A DNA stretch of 64,000 bases from Pseudoalteromonas viridis. Lineage in GTDB: Bacteria; Pseudomonadota; Gammaproteobacteria; Enterobacterales; Alteromonadaceae. Shown piece by piece: positions 47,354 to 55,677 of the stretch. A model generated the notes under the pieces. That model made no database searches. It had not been told where the DNA came from and was given only the letters and a program-made list of their open reading frames with translations. The DNA lies in NCBI RefSeq assembly GCF_017742995.1, contig NZ_CP072425.1, positions 3,977,001 to 4,041,000 on the forward strand, read 5' to 3'. Made by a program: the position numbers and the translations under genes. Position 1 is the first letter of the stretch. Every line of letters starts with the position of its first letter.

Positions 47354-47761
47354 TCAGTCAAGTCCGCTTGGGTCTTGCACCAATAAATTGTGCAACGACA
47401 AGAACAGCGGCGCTGGCAGAGCATTGGGTGAAAACCAGCGCCATTGCACACATTTATTGGGCTCCAGTAGCTGTGGTTCTCCTTGTTCGCACTCTCCCTG
47501 CATAAACAAGGTGATGTAGTGCTTGCCTTCGGACTCAAAAACATCATTGGTATAGCCCATTGGTGTAACCTGTGTTAGTTCAAGGCCAGTTTCTTCCAGC
47601 ACTTCGCGACGTGCACACTGCTCAATGCTTTCGCCCACTTCAAGATGCCCACCAGGCGTTGCCCAGGTATGCGCCCCGTGAGCACCAATACGCTCGCCCA
47701 GTAACAGTTTACCCTGACGTTTTATGACTACGGCCACGCCAACACGCACAACTGATTGCAT
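47354..47761 (-). CDS. NUDIX hydrolase
   Basis: 135 residues with a complete Nudix box G-x5-E-x7-REVLEETG (GGHLEVGESIEQCARREVLE), which binds the metal and hydrolyses nucleoside diphosphates linked to other groups. The substrate is not predictable. It may be cotranscribed with the AraC-type gene downstream (16-nt gap). Confidence 0.92.
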   Translation of the reverse strand: MQSVVRVGVAVVIKRQGKLLLGERIGAHGAHTWATPGGHLEVGESIEQCARREVLEETGLELTQVTPMGYTNDVFESEGKHYITLFMQGECEQGEPQLLEPNKCVQWRWFSPNALPAPLFLSLHNLLVQDPSGLD

Positions 47762-47935
47762 TGCTTATTTTTCCTTTACCGTTAAATTGCCCAGAAGATA
47801 GCACATTTAACCTCTGAAATAAGTCTGTCCCGGAAACTAATATTGCATTCAGCAGTCAAACCGCACGACTAGTCTGAAACCAGTTGCCCGGATGCAATGA
47901 CAGCGCCATAATAACGGGCAAAAAAAGGAACACTT

Positions 47936-48448
47936 ATGTTGAACAAACTTGCTGAATTTTCTCGTACCCGGCTTGCCTGGGGCGTGTTGTTTTTGTCCGC
48001 TTTCACGCTGGAAGCCATCGCCTTGTATTTTCAGTATGCCATGGGCCTTGAGCCCTGCATTATGTGTATTTATCAGCGTACTGCCGTGCTTGGCATTGTG
48101 GCCGCAGGCTTGATTGGCCTGGCCTCACCGACCAGTTTGCCTGTCAGGTTCATCGCCATGAGTTGCTGGGGTATTTCTGCGATTTGGGGCTGGTTGCTGG
48201 CAAAAGAGCATATTGCGATGCAAACCACCACAGATCCGTTCGCCTTTACCTGCGACTTTGTGCCTAACTTCCCAAGCTTTATGCCTTTACATGAATGGCT
48301 GCCGGCTTTCTTCGCGGCGACCGGAGATTGTGGTAACATTGACTGGTATTTTGCGGGTCTGTCGATGCCAGGCTGGATGGAAGTGATTTTCGCACTTTAC
48401 AGCGTCTGCTTTATCGCCTTTGCCGCCGTATTTATTGTTAAAAGATGA
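47936..48448 (+). CDS. dsbB: DsbB, disulfide bond formation protein B
   Basis: 170 residues, four membrane helices. Periplasmic Cys pairs Cys41-Cys44 (LEPCIMCIYQR) and a second pair (FTCDFVPNF and GDCGNIDW) are conserved. It reoxidises DsbA using quinones. AAAGGAAC lies before the ATG. Followed by a short membrane protein gene 7 nt downstream. Confidence 0.95.
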   Translation: MLNKLAEFSRTRLAWGVLFLSAFTLEAIALYFQYAMGLEPCIMCIYQRTAVLGIVAAGLIGLASPTSLPVRFIAMSCWGISAIWGWLLAKEHIAMQTTTDPFAFTCDFVPNFPSFMPLHEWLPAFFAATGDCGNIDWYFAGLSMPGWMEVIFALYSVCFIAFAAVFIVKR

Positions 48449-48455
48449 GACGTAA

Positions 48456-48758
48456 ATGGTTTTCAGACTGAGTAAACTCGCCGAACTCGATGACTTTGCA
48501 CTGCGTGATAAACAACGTATTAAAGCGCAGGCGTTGGCGCAGCTACCTGCATCACAAAAAATTATGCTTAATATCGCCAAGCTCATGCTGTTAACTCCGC
48601 TATTCATGGCGCTGGCCTTTATCGAAGGCTGGATATTGCTGCCCGTGTTACTCGTATGCGGGCTGGCTTACCCCTTGCTCACCGTGCCGCTTGAGATCCT
48701 GTTTGCCCGGCCTTATTTGCAGCAGGCCATCGCTGAGTTTCGTAAAACCAATCAATAA
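48456..48758 (+). CDS. Small conserved membrane protein
   Basis: 100 residues: a charged N-terminal helix (LSKLAELDDFALRDKQRIKA) then two membrane helices (about 40-57 and 60-80). It resembles the DUF6170 family; I am not certain. It begins 7 nt after dsbB, so it is likely cotranscribed. No role can be assigned. Confidence 0.68.
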   Translation: MVFRLSKLAELDDFALRDKQRIKAQALAQLPASQKIMLNIAKLMLLTPLFMALAFIEGWILLPVLLVCGLAYPLLTVPLEILFARPYLQQAIAEFRKTNQ

Positions 48759-48781
48759 AAAAGTGGTGCACTGCACCACTT
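48755..48781 (-). terminator. Terminator of the 52-aa peptide gene
   Basis: AAGTGGTGC - ACT - GCACCACTT, 9-bp stem. Only the minus strand has a T-run (complement of 48755-48762), so it serves the minus-strand gene at 48797. Confidence 0.78.
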
Positions 48782-48796
48782 GTCTACTCGCCAGCT

Positions 48797-48955
48797 TTAA
48801 GCTCGGCAATCCGGGCCTTTACTGAGCTCCTCACACCAAACCGTCCAGGGCTTAGTGGTATAGCCGCCGCCTACCTGAGGAGTATTGGCCCGCGCCAATT
48901 GTTGGTGTTGTTCATTAAGACGTTTTAGTTTGCTGGTTTTTAATTGTAGTTTCAT
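48797..48955 (-). CDS. Putative RiPP (natural product) precursor peptide
   Basis: 52 codons plus stop, below usual ORF cut-offs. Leader MKLQLKTSKLKRLNEQHQQL is followed by ARANTPQVGGG; after the Gly motif comes a 21-residue putative core with Trp37, Trp40, Cys41 and Cys50 plus Thr and Ser residues (YTTKPWTVWCEELSKGPDC). The shape (KLxLKxxKLKxL leader, TPQV, Gly-Gly, short Cys/aromatic core) recalls natural-product precursor families of marine gammaproteobacteria and Bacteroidetes. AGGAAG lies 10 nt upstream of the ATG and a factor-independent terminator follows. No maturase or C39 transporter is in the window, so it would be matured by distant genes, or it is a stand-alone peptide. Confidence 0.6.
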   Translation of the reverse strand: MKLQLKTSKLKRLNEQHQQLARANTPQVGGGYTTKPWTVWCEELSKGPDCRA

Positions 48956-49236
48956 TACTTCGCTTCCTTCTTGGTTATTGTTTCAAGACCATAAAATCAC
49001 AAAGGCTCTGTCACTCTCAAGCTCAAAAAACAAACAAGTGTTACAAGATAATGCTATCGACATACCCTTTCACATTGTTGTTAGCTGAATACACCTTTGA
49101 CGATTGAAATCAGGTAAGCTGTCCGGCGAGTCGCTTTATTACTGCTATAATCAAGCTCAATGACCCGCAAGTTTGGGTCATCAGCGTTGCTTGTTCCTCC
49201 AGGGAGTTGGAATAATCGTTATCATTGAGGTACTCA
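48956..49236. other. Divergent promoter region of the peptide gene and the TonB receptor
   Basis: It holds the ribosome site of the leftward peptide gene, a TATAAT hexamer at 49146-49151 likely serving the receptor, a leader hairpin TGACCC/GGGTCA (49161-49180) and the Fur-like box. No further ORF seen. Confidence 0.5.
49210..49224 (+). promoter_or_regulatory. Fur-like box just before the TonB receptor start
   Basis: GAATAATCGTTATCA matches 12 of 15 positions of TGATAAT-N-ATTATCA. It overlaps the leader and ends 12 nt before the ATG at 49237. Confidence 0.45.
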
Positions 49237-51588
49237 ATGAAAAATAGACTCCCTTGTATCGCCAGTTTATGTGCAAGCTGTATGTTGTTTAGCGCAGCTT
49301 CTGTTGCCCACAAAACACCCGGCAATGACACCGATGTGTTCGCCTTGTCTATCGATGAGCTGCTGGAAGTAACGGTTGAAGCCCGCAAAGTCAAAGAAAA
49401 CGCGCTTGCCATTCCCGTTTCTATTTCTGTCATGTCAGAGCAGTTTCTGCGCGAACGTAATGTAAACACCTTGCTGGAGGCCGCTTATTTTATACCCAAC
49501 ATTGATGTCACCACAGTCGGTGAAAACTCTGGCTGTACACACTGTGCAAACATCACCATTCGCGGCATTGGCCAGGTTGATCCACTGCCCACGGTCGACC
49601 CCAGCGTAGGGCTCTACCTCGACGGAGTTTACTACGCCCGCTCCCCCGGTGGTATTTTTGACTTATACGATGTGCGCCAGGTTGAAGTATTGCGAGGCCC
49701 GCAAGGGGCTATTTTTGGTAAAAATACCATAGGCGGCGCAGTTACTATCTACACGCACGACCCCGTCGAAGACACGTTTGCTGATGGTGAAATCACACTG
49801 GGTGCGTTCGAGCGCAGGGATGTCCGAATGCGCGCAAACCTTGCACTCAGCGACTCCCTCAGCAGCCGCTTTACCTTCACTCACCTCAATCGTGATGGCT
49901 TTGTTATACGTGACAACGGCGAGTTTGAAGGTGGTCAGGATGAATGGGCGGCAAGCGCCAAGTTTCGCTATCAGGCCAGCCCGCAACTGACCGCTCAGCT
50001 GTCTTTGGACCAGCGCCGCATTAATTCGGGATCGGCACCGTCTGTTCTCGCAGCAAAGAACGATCAGGCTGATCTGCTGGTGCTGTACAACGACCTGGTC
50101 GCACAAAGTGGTGTTGCCGAGCCCTACCCGCCGCTGCAGATCTTTGGCAATGCGCATCGCAGTGCCTCGCTGGGCACTAACTTTAACACGCTAGATCAAT
50201 CCGGCGTTTTGCTCTCGCTCGAATGGCAAACGCCCCAGCAATGGCAGTTAAAGTCTCTCACCGCCTATCGGGAGTTTTATGCCACTTATGGCCGCGACTT
50301 TGACAATAACCCGGCCATCATTGGCGATACCCAGGACTTTCAGCGCCAGTTTCAGTTCAGCCAGGAGCTGCACATCAGTGGCAGTGCGCTGGACGAGCAG
50401 CTCGACTGGCTGGTGGGCTTATTCCATTTTGATGAGCATATCAATCACCTCACCGACCTGGTTTTTATCGGCGGGCTCTACCAGGCACTGGAAAGTGTTC
50501 CGGGTCCGCTCGATGGCTCTCCTCTGGATGATCCAACCAGTATCGGCGGGCCAGGCAACCCGCTGAACATTGGACTGGATATCGACAGTGGCTTTGACAA
50601 CCAGGTGGATATTAAGAGTACCGCAGTGTTCACCCATATGAAATACGCACTAACACAACACTGGGCTGTGCACCTGGGCGGGCGACTGACCTTCGAGGAT
50701 AAAATGCAGCAGGTACAAAGTGATGCCGATAATGCCAGGGTCATTTTGATCGACAGAACACGCCACACGCAGGGGCAAAAAAATGGCGGCCCGATCGAGC
50801 GCAGCTGGCGGGTGTTTTCTCCTCAGGGGGGCATTGAATACCACTTCAGTGATAAACAGTTCGTCTATTTAAGTGCATCGCGGGGCTTTAAATCCGGTGG
50901 GTTTAACGGCATACCTAATTCACCAACATCCGCTCAGCCCTTTGATCCTGAATATCTCACGGCGTATGAGCTGGGCTACAAAAGCAAATTGCTGGCAGAT
51001 ACTTTGCAATTCAGCTTAGCTGCCTTTGATATGCAGCATAAGGACATGCAATTACGGGGCGGTCAGTCTACTGAAGCAGGCCTTGAGATTTTTATCGACA
51101 ATGTTGGAGAAACCCGTATTCGTGGTATTGAAGCCAGCTTTGAGGCACTGCCAGCACCAGACTGGCGCTTGTCTGGCAACCTGTCATACACAGATGCCCG
51201 GTTTGATTCTGTGGGTACTGCCACTCAGGTCACCACGGACAGCAAACTGATGCGCTCGCCGCGCTGGACCGCTGCCCTGGGGCTCAGGTATCACTGGCAC
51301 ACCGCCATGCGACACCCTGTCAAGATTGGGCTCGACTGGGGTTTTCGCAGCAAAACGTATAACGATGTGTTTAATACTGAGCTGGGTGCACAAGGGAGTT
51401 TTTCCTTAGTGAATGCGCGTATCAGTCATGCCATCACCGATCAGCTGGAGCTTGCCTTGTTTGTTCGCAACCTCACTGATAAGCGCGTGCTGATCGGTGG
51501 CAATGACTTTACCGAAGTATTTGGTGTGGCCGAGCATTACCTGGCACCACCCAGAGAGTGGGGTTTATCCTTTTCGTACCAGTTTTAA
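49237..51588 (+). CDS. TonB-dependent outer-membrane receptor
   Basis: 783 residues from the ATG at 49237 (GAGG at good spacing). Signal peptide (RLPCIASLCASCMLFSAASV), a plug domain (VEARKVKENALAIPVSISVM, YLDGVYYARSPGGIFDLYDV, EVLRGPQGAIFGKNTIGGAV) and a 22-strand barrel ending with an aromatic (GLSFSYQF). It takes up a siderophore, vitamin or glycan oligomer using TonB energy; the substrate is not readable. A Cys pair in the plug (SGCTHCAN) is unusual. A binding-like protein gene follows 12 nt downstream. Confidence 0.93.
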   Translation: MKNRLPCIASLCASCMLFSAASVAHKTPGNDTDVFALSIDELLEVTVEARKVKENALAIPVSISVMSEQFLRERNVNTLLEAAYFIPNIDVTTVGENSGCTHCANITIRGIGQVDPLPTVDPSVGLYLDGVYYARSPGGIFDLYDVRQVEVLRGPQGAIFGKNTIGGAVTIYTHDPVEDTFADGEITLGAFERRDVRMRANLALSDSLSSRFTFTHLNRDGFVIRDNGEFEGGQDEWAASAKFRYQASPQLTAQLSLDQRRINSGSAPSVLAAKNDQADLLVLYNDLVAQSGVAEPYPPLQIFGNAHRSASLGTNFNTLDQSGVLLSLEWQTPQQWQLKSLTAYREFYATYGRDFDNNPAIIGDTQDFQRQFQFSQELHISGSALDEQLDWLVGLFHFDEHINHLTDLVFIGGLYQALESVPGPLDGSPLDDPTSIGGPGNPLNIGLDIDSGFDNQVDIKSTAVFTHMKYALTQHWAVHLGGRLTFEDKMQQVQSDADNARVILIDRTRHTQGQKNGGPIERSWRVFSPQGGIEYHFSDKQFVYLSASRGFKSGGFNGIPNSPTSAQPFDPEYLTAYELGYKSKLLADTLQFSLAAFDMQHKDMQLRGGQSTEAGLEIFIDNVGETRIRGIEASFEALPAPDWRLSGNLSYTDARFDSVGTATQVTTDSKLMRSPRWTAALGLRYHWHTAMRHPVKIGLDWGFRSKTYNDVFNTELGAQGSFSLVNARISHAITDQLELALFVRNLTDKRVLIGGNDFTEVFGVAEHYLAPPREWGLSFSYQF

Positions 51589-51600
51589 AGAAGTACTAAT

Positions 51601-52491
51601 ATGAACTTAGTAAGCACTTTTTTACTTTTTAGCACAGTCGCCTTGTCTGCCTGTGTGCCATTCATTGCAAGCGCTCAGCTGCTGCTACTCAGTGATGATC
51701 CACTGGACATCAAGATGGTATTTTCAGATCAGACACTGGATATATCGACCGACTCCAATAATCTGGTATTTGAGTATATTGCGCAAACCACACCGACATT
51801 TGCCCGCCCACAGTTACTGCTGGCACCCGGAAACCGTGTTGACCAGTTGCTGCGAAGCAACCAGCCCTACTGCGCCCTGAACCGGATCAAAACACAAAAA
51901 CGCGCTAAACAGTACCTATTCAGCTTACCAGTACACCTGTATCCCAGCCACAGGTTATACTTTTTACCACTAAATATTGAGTTATCTTCTTTTGTGGATG
52001 CACAAGGCCAGCTGACGGATCTCAACGCACTGCTGCGGGCCCACCCTAAAACCACCTTACTTACCGAAGCGCAACGCTCTTATGGCGATTATCTGGATGC
52101 CCAGCTTGCCAGCATCAATAAAGACCAGCTTATCCGGCGTCCCGGTGGGGATAGCTATAAGTCGACTATCGCTATGTTCGAGCGCGGCCGGGTAAGCTTT
52201 ATTCTCAGCTATCCGACGACAATACAGCGTTATGCAAGCGCACTGACGCTGCAGCAAGTTCAGAGCCTTGAAATTGCGCACAACCCGCCATTTGTTCTCG
52301 GCCACATCGCCTGCTCTGATACCCCAGAGTCGCGGAAATTTTTGCAAATGATCAACAGCGCTTTGCGCCAGCTATATCAAACCGAGGGTTTTTATGACCT
52401 GCACCTGCGTTACCTGCCTGAGTCAGAACGGGCTTATTTCAAAAAGCAGCTGGAACAACAGACCATCAAGGCGCTCGCAGCAACACAATGA
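51601..52491 (+). CDS. Periplasmic solute-binding-like protein paired with the receptor
   Basis: 296 residues with a signal peptide (NLVSTFLLFSTVALSACVPF, cleavage near SAQ). The fold suggested is the type 3 solute-binding one (LLAPGNRVDQLLRSNQPYCA, DSYKSTIAMFERGRVSFILS, FLQMINSALRQLYQTEGFYD), similar to TIGR02285-type proteins of unknown role. No ABC permease is nearby, so it may be a periplasmic sensor or carrier for what the TonB receptor imports. Cotranscription is indicated by the 12-nt gap. Confidence 0.75.
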   Translation: MNLVSTFLLFSTVALSACVPFIASAQLLLLSDDPLDIKMVFSDQTLDISTDSNNLVFEYIAQTTPTFARPQLLLAPGNRVDQLLRSNQPYCALNRIKTQKRAKQYLFSLPVHLYPSHRLYFLPLNIELSSFVDAQGQLTDLNALLRAHPKTTLLTEAQRSYGDYLDAQLASINKDQLIRRPGGDSYKSTIAMFERGRVSFILSYPTTIQRYASALTLQQVQSLEIAHNPPFVLGHIACSDTPESRKFLQMINSALRQLYQTEGFYDLHLRYLPESERAYFKKQLEQQTIKALAATQ

Positions 52492-52499
52492 AATGAAGT

Positions 52500-52522
52500 A
52501 AAAAGAGCAGCCTGAGCTGCTC
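52500..52522 (-). terminator. Terminator of the comEA-like gene
   Basis: GAGCAGC - CTGA - GCTGCTC, 7-bp stem, with a T-run only on the minus strand (complement of 52500-52504). Confidence 0.72.
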
Positions 52523-52553
52523 CTGGAGATGACCAGACGACTCTGGAACAACG

Positions 52554-52847
52554 CTAAAAAGTAACTCTGCCTTTGAGTTTGGCAAGAATGTTGACGCCTA
52601 TCCCCTTCACGCGCAATAGGGCATCCATATCCTGAAATTCGCCCGCTTCCTCGCGATAGCGAACAATGGCCTGCGCTTTTTTCATGCCGATGCCAGGTAA
52701 ACGGGTTAGCTCTTCGGCACTGGCTTGATTGACATTAATGACCGCATCGGCGACTTGCTGCACGGTTGCAGGCATTTGTTCTGGCTGAGCAATAACCGGA
52801 AGTGCGGCGGACAGCGCCAATGTTGCTAACAGTGTTTTGATATTCAT
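52554..52847 (-). CDS. ComEA-like helix-hairpin-helix protein
   Basis: 97 residues from the ATG at 52847 (AGGGATC upstream); an extension to 52910 has no ribosome site. Signal peptide (NIKTLLATLALSAALPVIAQ), then a tandem helix-hairpin-helix DNA-binding domain (NVNQASAEELTRLPGIGMKK, MDALLRVKGIGVNILAKLKG). ComEA proteins bind incoming DNA in the periplasm during natural transformation. No other competence gene is near. Confidence 0.9.
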   Translation of the reverse strand: MNIKTLLATLALSAALPVIAQPEQMPATVQQVADAVINVNQASAEELTRLPGIGMKKAQAIVRYREEAGEFQDMDALLRVKGIGVNILAKLKGRVTF

Positions 52848-53231
52848 AGTAAGATCCCTCACATAATAAAGTGTCCATGTATAAGTGCATGCGTTGCGAT
52901 GTATATGCACAGTTAAAATAAAGTAAATATTCGTAAGTATGTCAAAATGATGTCAGCAATTTTTAGTTGCTTATTTTTCATCTTATACTGTTATGCTAAT
53001 TTCTGTGTCTTATGCTAAAGCCAAACCAGCGGTCTCATTGCAGTGGGAAGAAATAATCCTACCTGTTTGTTTTTATTTGAGATTAATATTCAGTCGAGAG
53101 TGACTTGGCAGGTGCATGCTTAGCTGCATGGATTAAATTTGGCGACATAAACGCATAACAACACTTTATCGGTTGTAATTATTGACAAGACAAGTTACTG
53201 TATATAAAAACAGTGTTCGTGGAGAGTGATT
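52848..53231. other. Intergenic gap with yebG control region
   Basis: AT-rich, no gene seen. The right end contains the LexA box and promoter of yebG; the left end is the promoter of the comEA-like gene. Confidence 0.5.
53198..53213 (+). promoter_or_regulatory. LexA (SOS) box
   Basis: CTGTATATAAAAACAG, a perfect match to CTGT-N8-ACAG with the usual AT-rich core. TTGACA at 53182-53187 and TATAAA overlapping the box form the promoter, so LexA binding would block it. It lies 18 nt before the yebG start. Confidence 0.9.
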
Positions 53232-53543
53232 ATGGCAGTTATCGTAAAGTATGTGGTAGAAAGAAATGGAGTAGAGCGTATGACGTTTACCAGCAAAAAA
53301 GAGGCGGATGCTTATGATAAAATGCTGGATGTTGCAGAAGCGCTTGAAGGCATGTTAGAAAAAGTAGACGTCCCACTCAGTGAGCAGCAGGTTGAGTCGC
53401 TCGCACTGGAAATAGCCAAACAAAAAGATGACTTTATGGCCATCCTGAAAGGCGGCAAAGTGTCAACCAAGAAAGACACTGAGGAAACGCCTGCCAGTAA
53501 GAAAGGGAAAGATGAAAAGGTCACCGCCATCAAGCAGGCCTAA
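53232..53543 (+). CDS. yebG: YebG, SOS-induced protein
   Basis: 103 residues from the ATG at 53232 (GGAGAG upstream). The N terminus AVIVKYVVERNGVERMTFTS, KKEADAYDKMLDVAEALEGM is that of E. coli YebG; the C-terminal part is a Lys/Glu-rich tail. YebG is induced by DNA damage and its function is still unknown. The LexA box upstream fits. Confidence 0.95.
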   Translation: MAVIVKYVVERNGVERMTFTSKKEADAYDKMLDVAEALEGMLEKVDVPLSEQQVESLALEIAKQKDDFMAILKGGKVSTKKDTEETPASKKGKDEKVTAIKQA

Positions 53544-53560
53544 TTTTTCAGACCGGAAAC

Positions 53561-53594
53561 AAAAAAGCCAGCTCCAAGGGAAGCTGGCTTTTTT
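53561..53594. terminator. Bidirectional terminator between yebG and the aminotransferase gene
   Basis: AAAAAAGCCAGCT - 8 nt - AGCTGGCTTTTTT, perfect 13-bp stem. Confidence 0.92.
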
Positions 53595-53607
53595 CATATG
53601 AATGCGC

Positions 53608-54801
53608 TTATTTCAAAACCGTCGCAACGGCATCTGCAAAGTAAGCAATATTGTCTTTGCTTACACCCGCAACGTTAACGCGGCTTGAGCCTACAATATA
53701 AATTGAGTACTCTTCACGCAGTCTGTCAATTTGCGCTTTGTCTATGCCCAGGAAAGAGAACATCCCGTTCTGACGCTCAATGAAAGAAAAGTCCTGAGAT
53801 GTACCTTTCGCATTCAGGCTGTCTTTTAGCAAGCTACGCAGACCATTGATGCGGTCACGCATCTCTGCCAGCTCCTGATGCCACTCTTGAGTAAGTTCTT
53901 CACTGCCCAAAATCGTGTTCACAATGTCCGCACCGTGTGCAGGAGGCATTGAGTAGATACTGCGTACAACGCTAAGTAGTACTGAATTAGCAACATCCGC
54001 CACGGCTGCATCTTTAGCAATGAATGAACATGCACCAATGCGCTCACGATACAGGCCAAAGTTTTTCGAGCACGAAGAACAGATCAGCATTTCGTCCACA
54101 GTTGCAGCCAGCAGACGCAGACCTTGTGCATCTTCTTCAAGGCCACTACCAAAGCCCTGATAGGCAATATCAACAAGCGGTGTAAAGCCCACATCTTTCG
54201 CTAACTCTGCGACGATTTGCCATTGCTCTGCGTTTAAGTCCATACCGCTTGGGTTATGACAACAAGCGTGCAGTAACACGATATCGCCTTTTGGTACCTG
54301 CTTAAGCGCTTCGATCATTTCATCGAATAACAGGCCTTTGTTCTCATAGTCATAGTAGGGATATTCTTTAACTGTCAGACCAGCCGCTTCGAACAAGCTA
54401 ATGTGGTTTGCCCAGGTCGGGGTCGTTACCCAAACGGTCGCATCTGTGTTGCAACGCTTAATAAATTCAGCCGCAACGCGCAAAGCCCCTGTGCCACCAG
54501 GTGCCTGAGCCGTTCTGGTGCGATTGGCCAGCAACGCCGGATGATCATTACCCAGTAACAGTTTTTCCATCTTATCGCAGTAATCCAGATTACCCGCCAG
54601 ACCAATGTAAGATTTGGTTGTTTCATTTTCCAGGCGAAACGCTTCTGCCTTTTTTACCGCCTTCAGAACCGGGGTATGACCCTGCTCGTCTTTATACACC
54701 CCAACCCCCAGGTCAATCTTATTCGGGTTAGTATCTTTTTTATAGGCAGCCATCAGGCCAAGAATTGGATCCGTCGGAAGTGGTTTTAGTTCTGAAAACA
54801 T
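53608..54801 (-). CDS. Aspartate/aromatic amino acid aminotransferase
   Basis: 397 residues, class I PLP aminotransferase of the AspC/TyrB branch. Landmarks are NKIDLGVGVYKDEQGHTPVL, the PLP Lys in ICSSCSKNFGLYRERIG, HNPSGMDL and SSRVNVAG with the substrate-binding Arg. It exchanges amino groups between aspartate or aromatic amino acids and 2-oxoglutarate. AspC versus TyrB cannot be decided by eye. Upstream on the same strand is a GAF-domain gene, about 100 nt away. Confidence 0.93.
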   Translation of the reverse strand: MFSELKPLPTDPILGLMAAYKKDTNPNKIDLGVGVYKDEQGHTPVLKAVKKAEAFRLENETTKSYIGLAGNLDYCDKMEKLLLGNDHPALLANRTRTAQAPGGTGALRVAAEFIKRCNTDATVWVTTPTWANHISLFEAAGLTVKEYPYYDYENKGLLFDEMIEALKQVPKGDIVLLHACCHNPSGMDLNAEQWQIVAELAKDVGFTPLVDIAYQGFGSGLEEDAQGLRLLAATVDEMLICSSCSKNFGLYRERIGACSFIAKDAAVADVANSVLLSVVRSIYSMPPAHGADIVNTILGSEELTQEWHQELAEMRDRINGLRSLLKDSLNAKGTSQDFSFIERQNGMFSFLGIDKAQIDRLREEYSIYIVGSSRVNVAGVSKDNIAYFADAVATVLK

Positions 54802-54905
54802 GGTTCTCTCTTTCCTAATTAACGTTAACGAGGTTTTCTGACTCGTTTGTCGAGGGGTTAACTTTCAGCTCATATTAACATAAGTTGTCGCGAAGACGAG
54901 TCCGC

Positions 54906-55565
54906 TTAACCGGGAAGATTTTCAATTGCGCGGATGCAAGCGGCAACTAAAACTGCCAGCTTGTATTCATCAAAGCACTCTTGCTCAAAAGCTTCTGCAT
55001 CTATGATCCCCAGGCACTTGCCTTGTGGATCTAAAAGCGGCAAGCAAACCTCTGACTGCACCTTGGGATCGCAGGTGTAATACTCGCCACCTTTGGCAAC
55101 ATAATCCGGAATGTTATTGATAACCCGGGCCTGCTCAGACAGGTAAGTCTGGATATTGTTTGACGTCGCAGCAAATGCATCGGTAATTGGGAACAAGGGT
55201 CGACTTGGCGCGCCGTAATAGGCCAGCTTCAACAACTGCTGTATGCCATCGGCCTCACGAGCCTGATAAATACCAAACCAGTCTACGCCGGTGGCGAATT
55301 TGACGTATTGCGCAATGGTCTGTAAACGCGACAGCTGCTGCTCGGTTTCACTATTTTTGGAAACATACTCAGCCAGTAAAAAAGGGGCTTCCTGTAAGTG
55401 ACCAAACAGGCTGCAACTGCCCCCCTCTCCCAGCTCCGGAATTTGGTAAGACCATATGGCATCCAGGTGATGTGTTTCAAGATACGCATCCAGCTCACTA
55501 AGCTGGCCAGCCACAGCGGTTTCGCTGATGGATAAATTACAATGAGAAAGATAGGTAGAAATCAT
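54906..55565 (-). CDS. GAF-domain protein
   Basis: 219 residues from the ATG at 55565; a TTG at 55577 is less likely. The C-terminal two-thirds is a GAF domain with PKVQSEVCLPLLDPQGKCLG, related to free methionine sulfoxide reductase-type GAFs; the N-terminal 70 residues are unassigned. It has an isolated Cys in the GAF pocket region (TCDPKVQSEVC). It may bind a small ligand or have redox activity. Unrelated to its neighbours by function that I can see. Confidence 0.72.
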   Translation of the reverse strand: MISTYLSHCNLSISETAVAGQLSELDAYLETHHLDAIWSYQIPELGEGGSCSLFGHLQEAPFLLAEYVSKNSETEQQLSRLQTIAQYVKFATGVDWFGIYQAREADGIQQLLKLAYYGAPSRPLFPITDAFAATSNNIQTYLSEQARVINNIPDYVAKGGEYYTCDPKVQSEVCLPLLDPQGKCLGIIDAEAFEQECFDEYKLAVLVAACIRAIENLPG

Positions 55566-55677
55566 TTGGCCATCCAAACATCTAAATATCCATCAAATTT
55601 ATCACGGACGCACGGGGGATGCCAGAGTATCATTAGAATATTTTATTTTTAACAAAGAAAGTAGCGTGCGGCCCGGC

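Noticed and set aside
49110..49469. 119-codon minus-strand frame at the TonB receptor start
   Set aside because: Overlaps the receptor's signal peptide and Fur-like region in antisense; composition is low-complexity Ser/Thr, no ribosome site.
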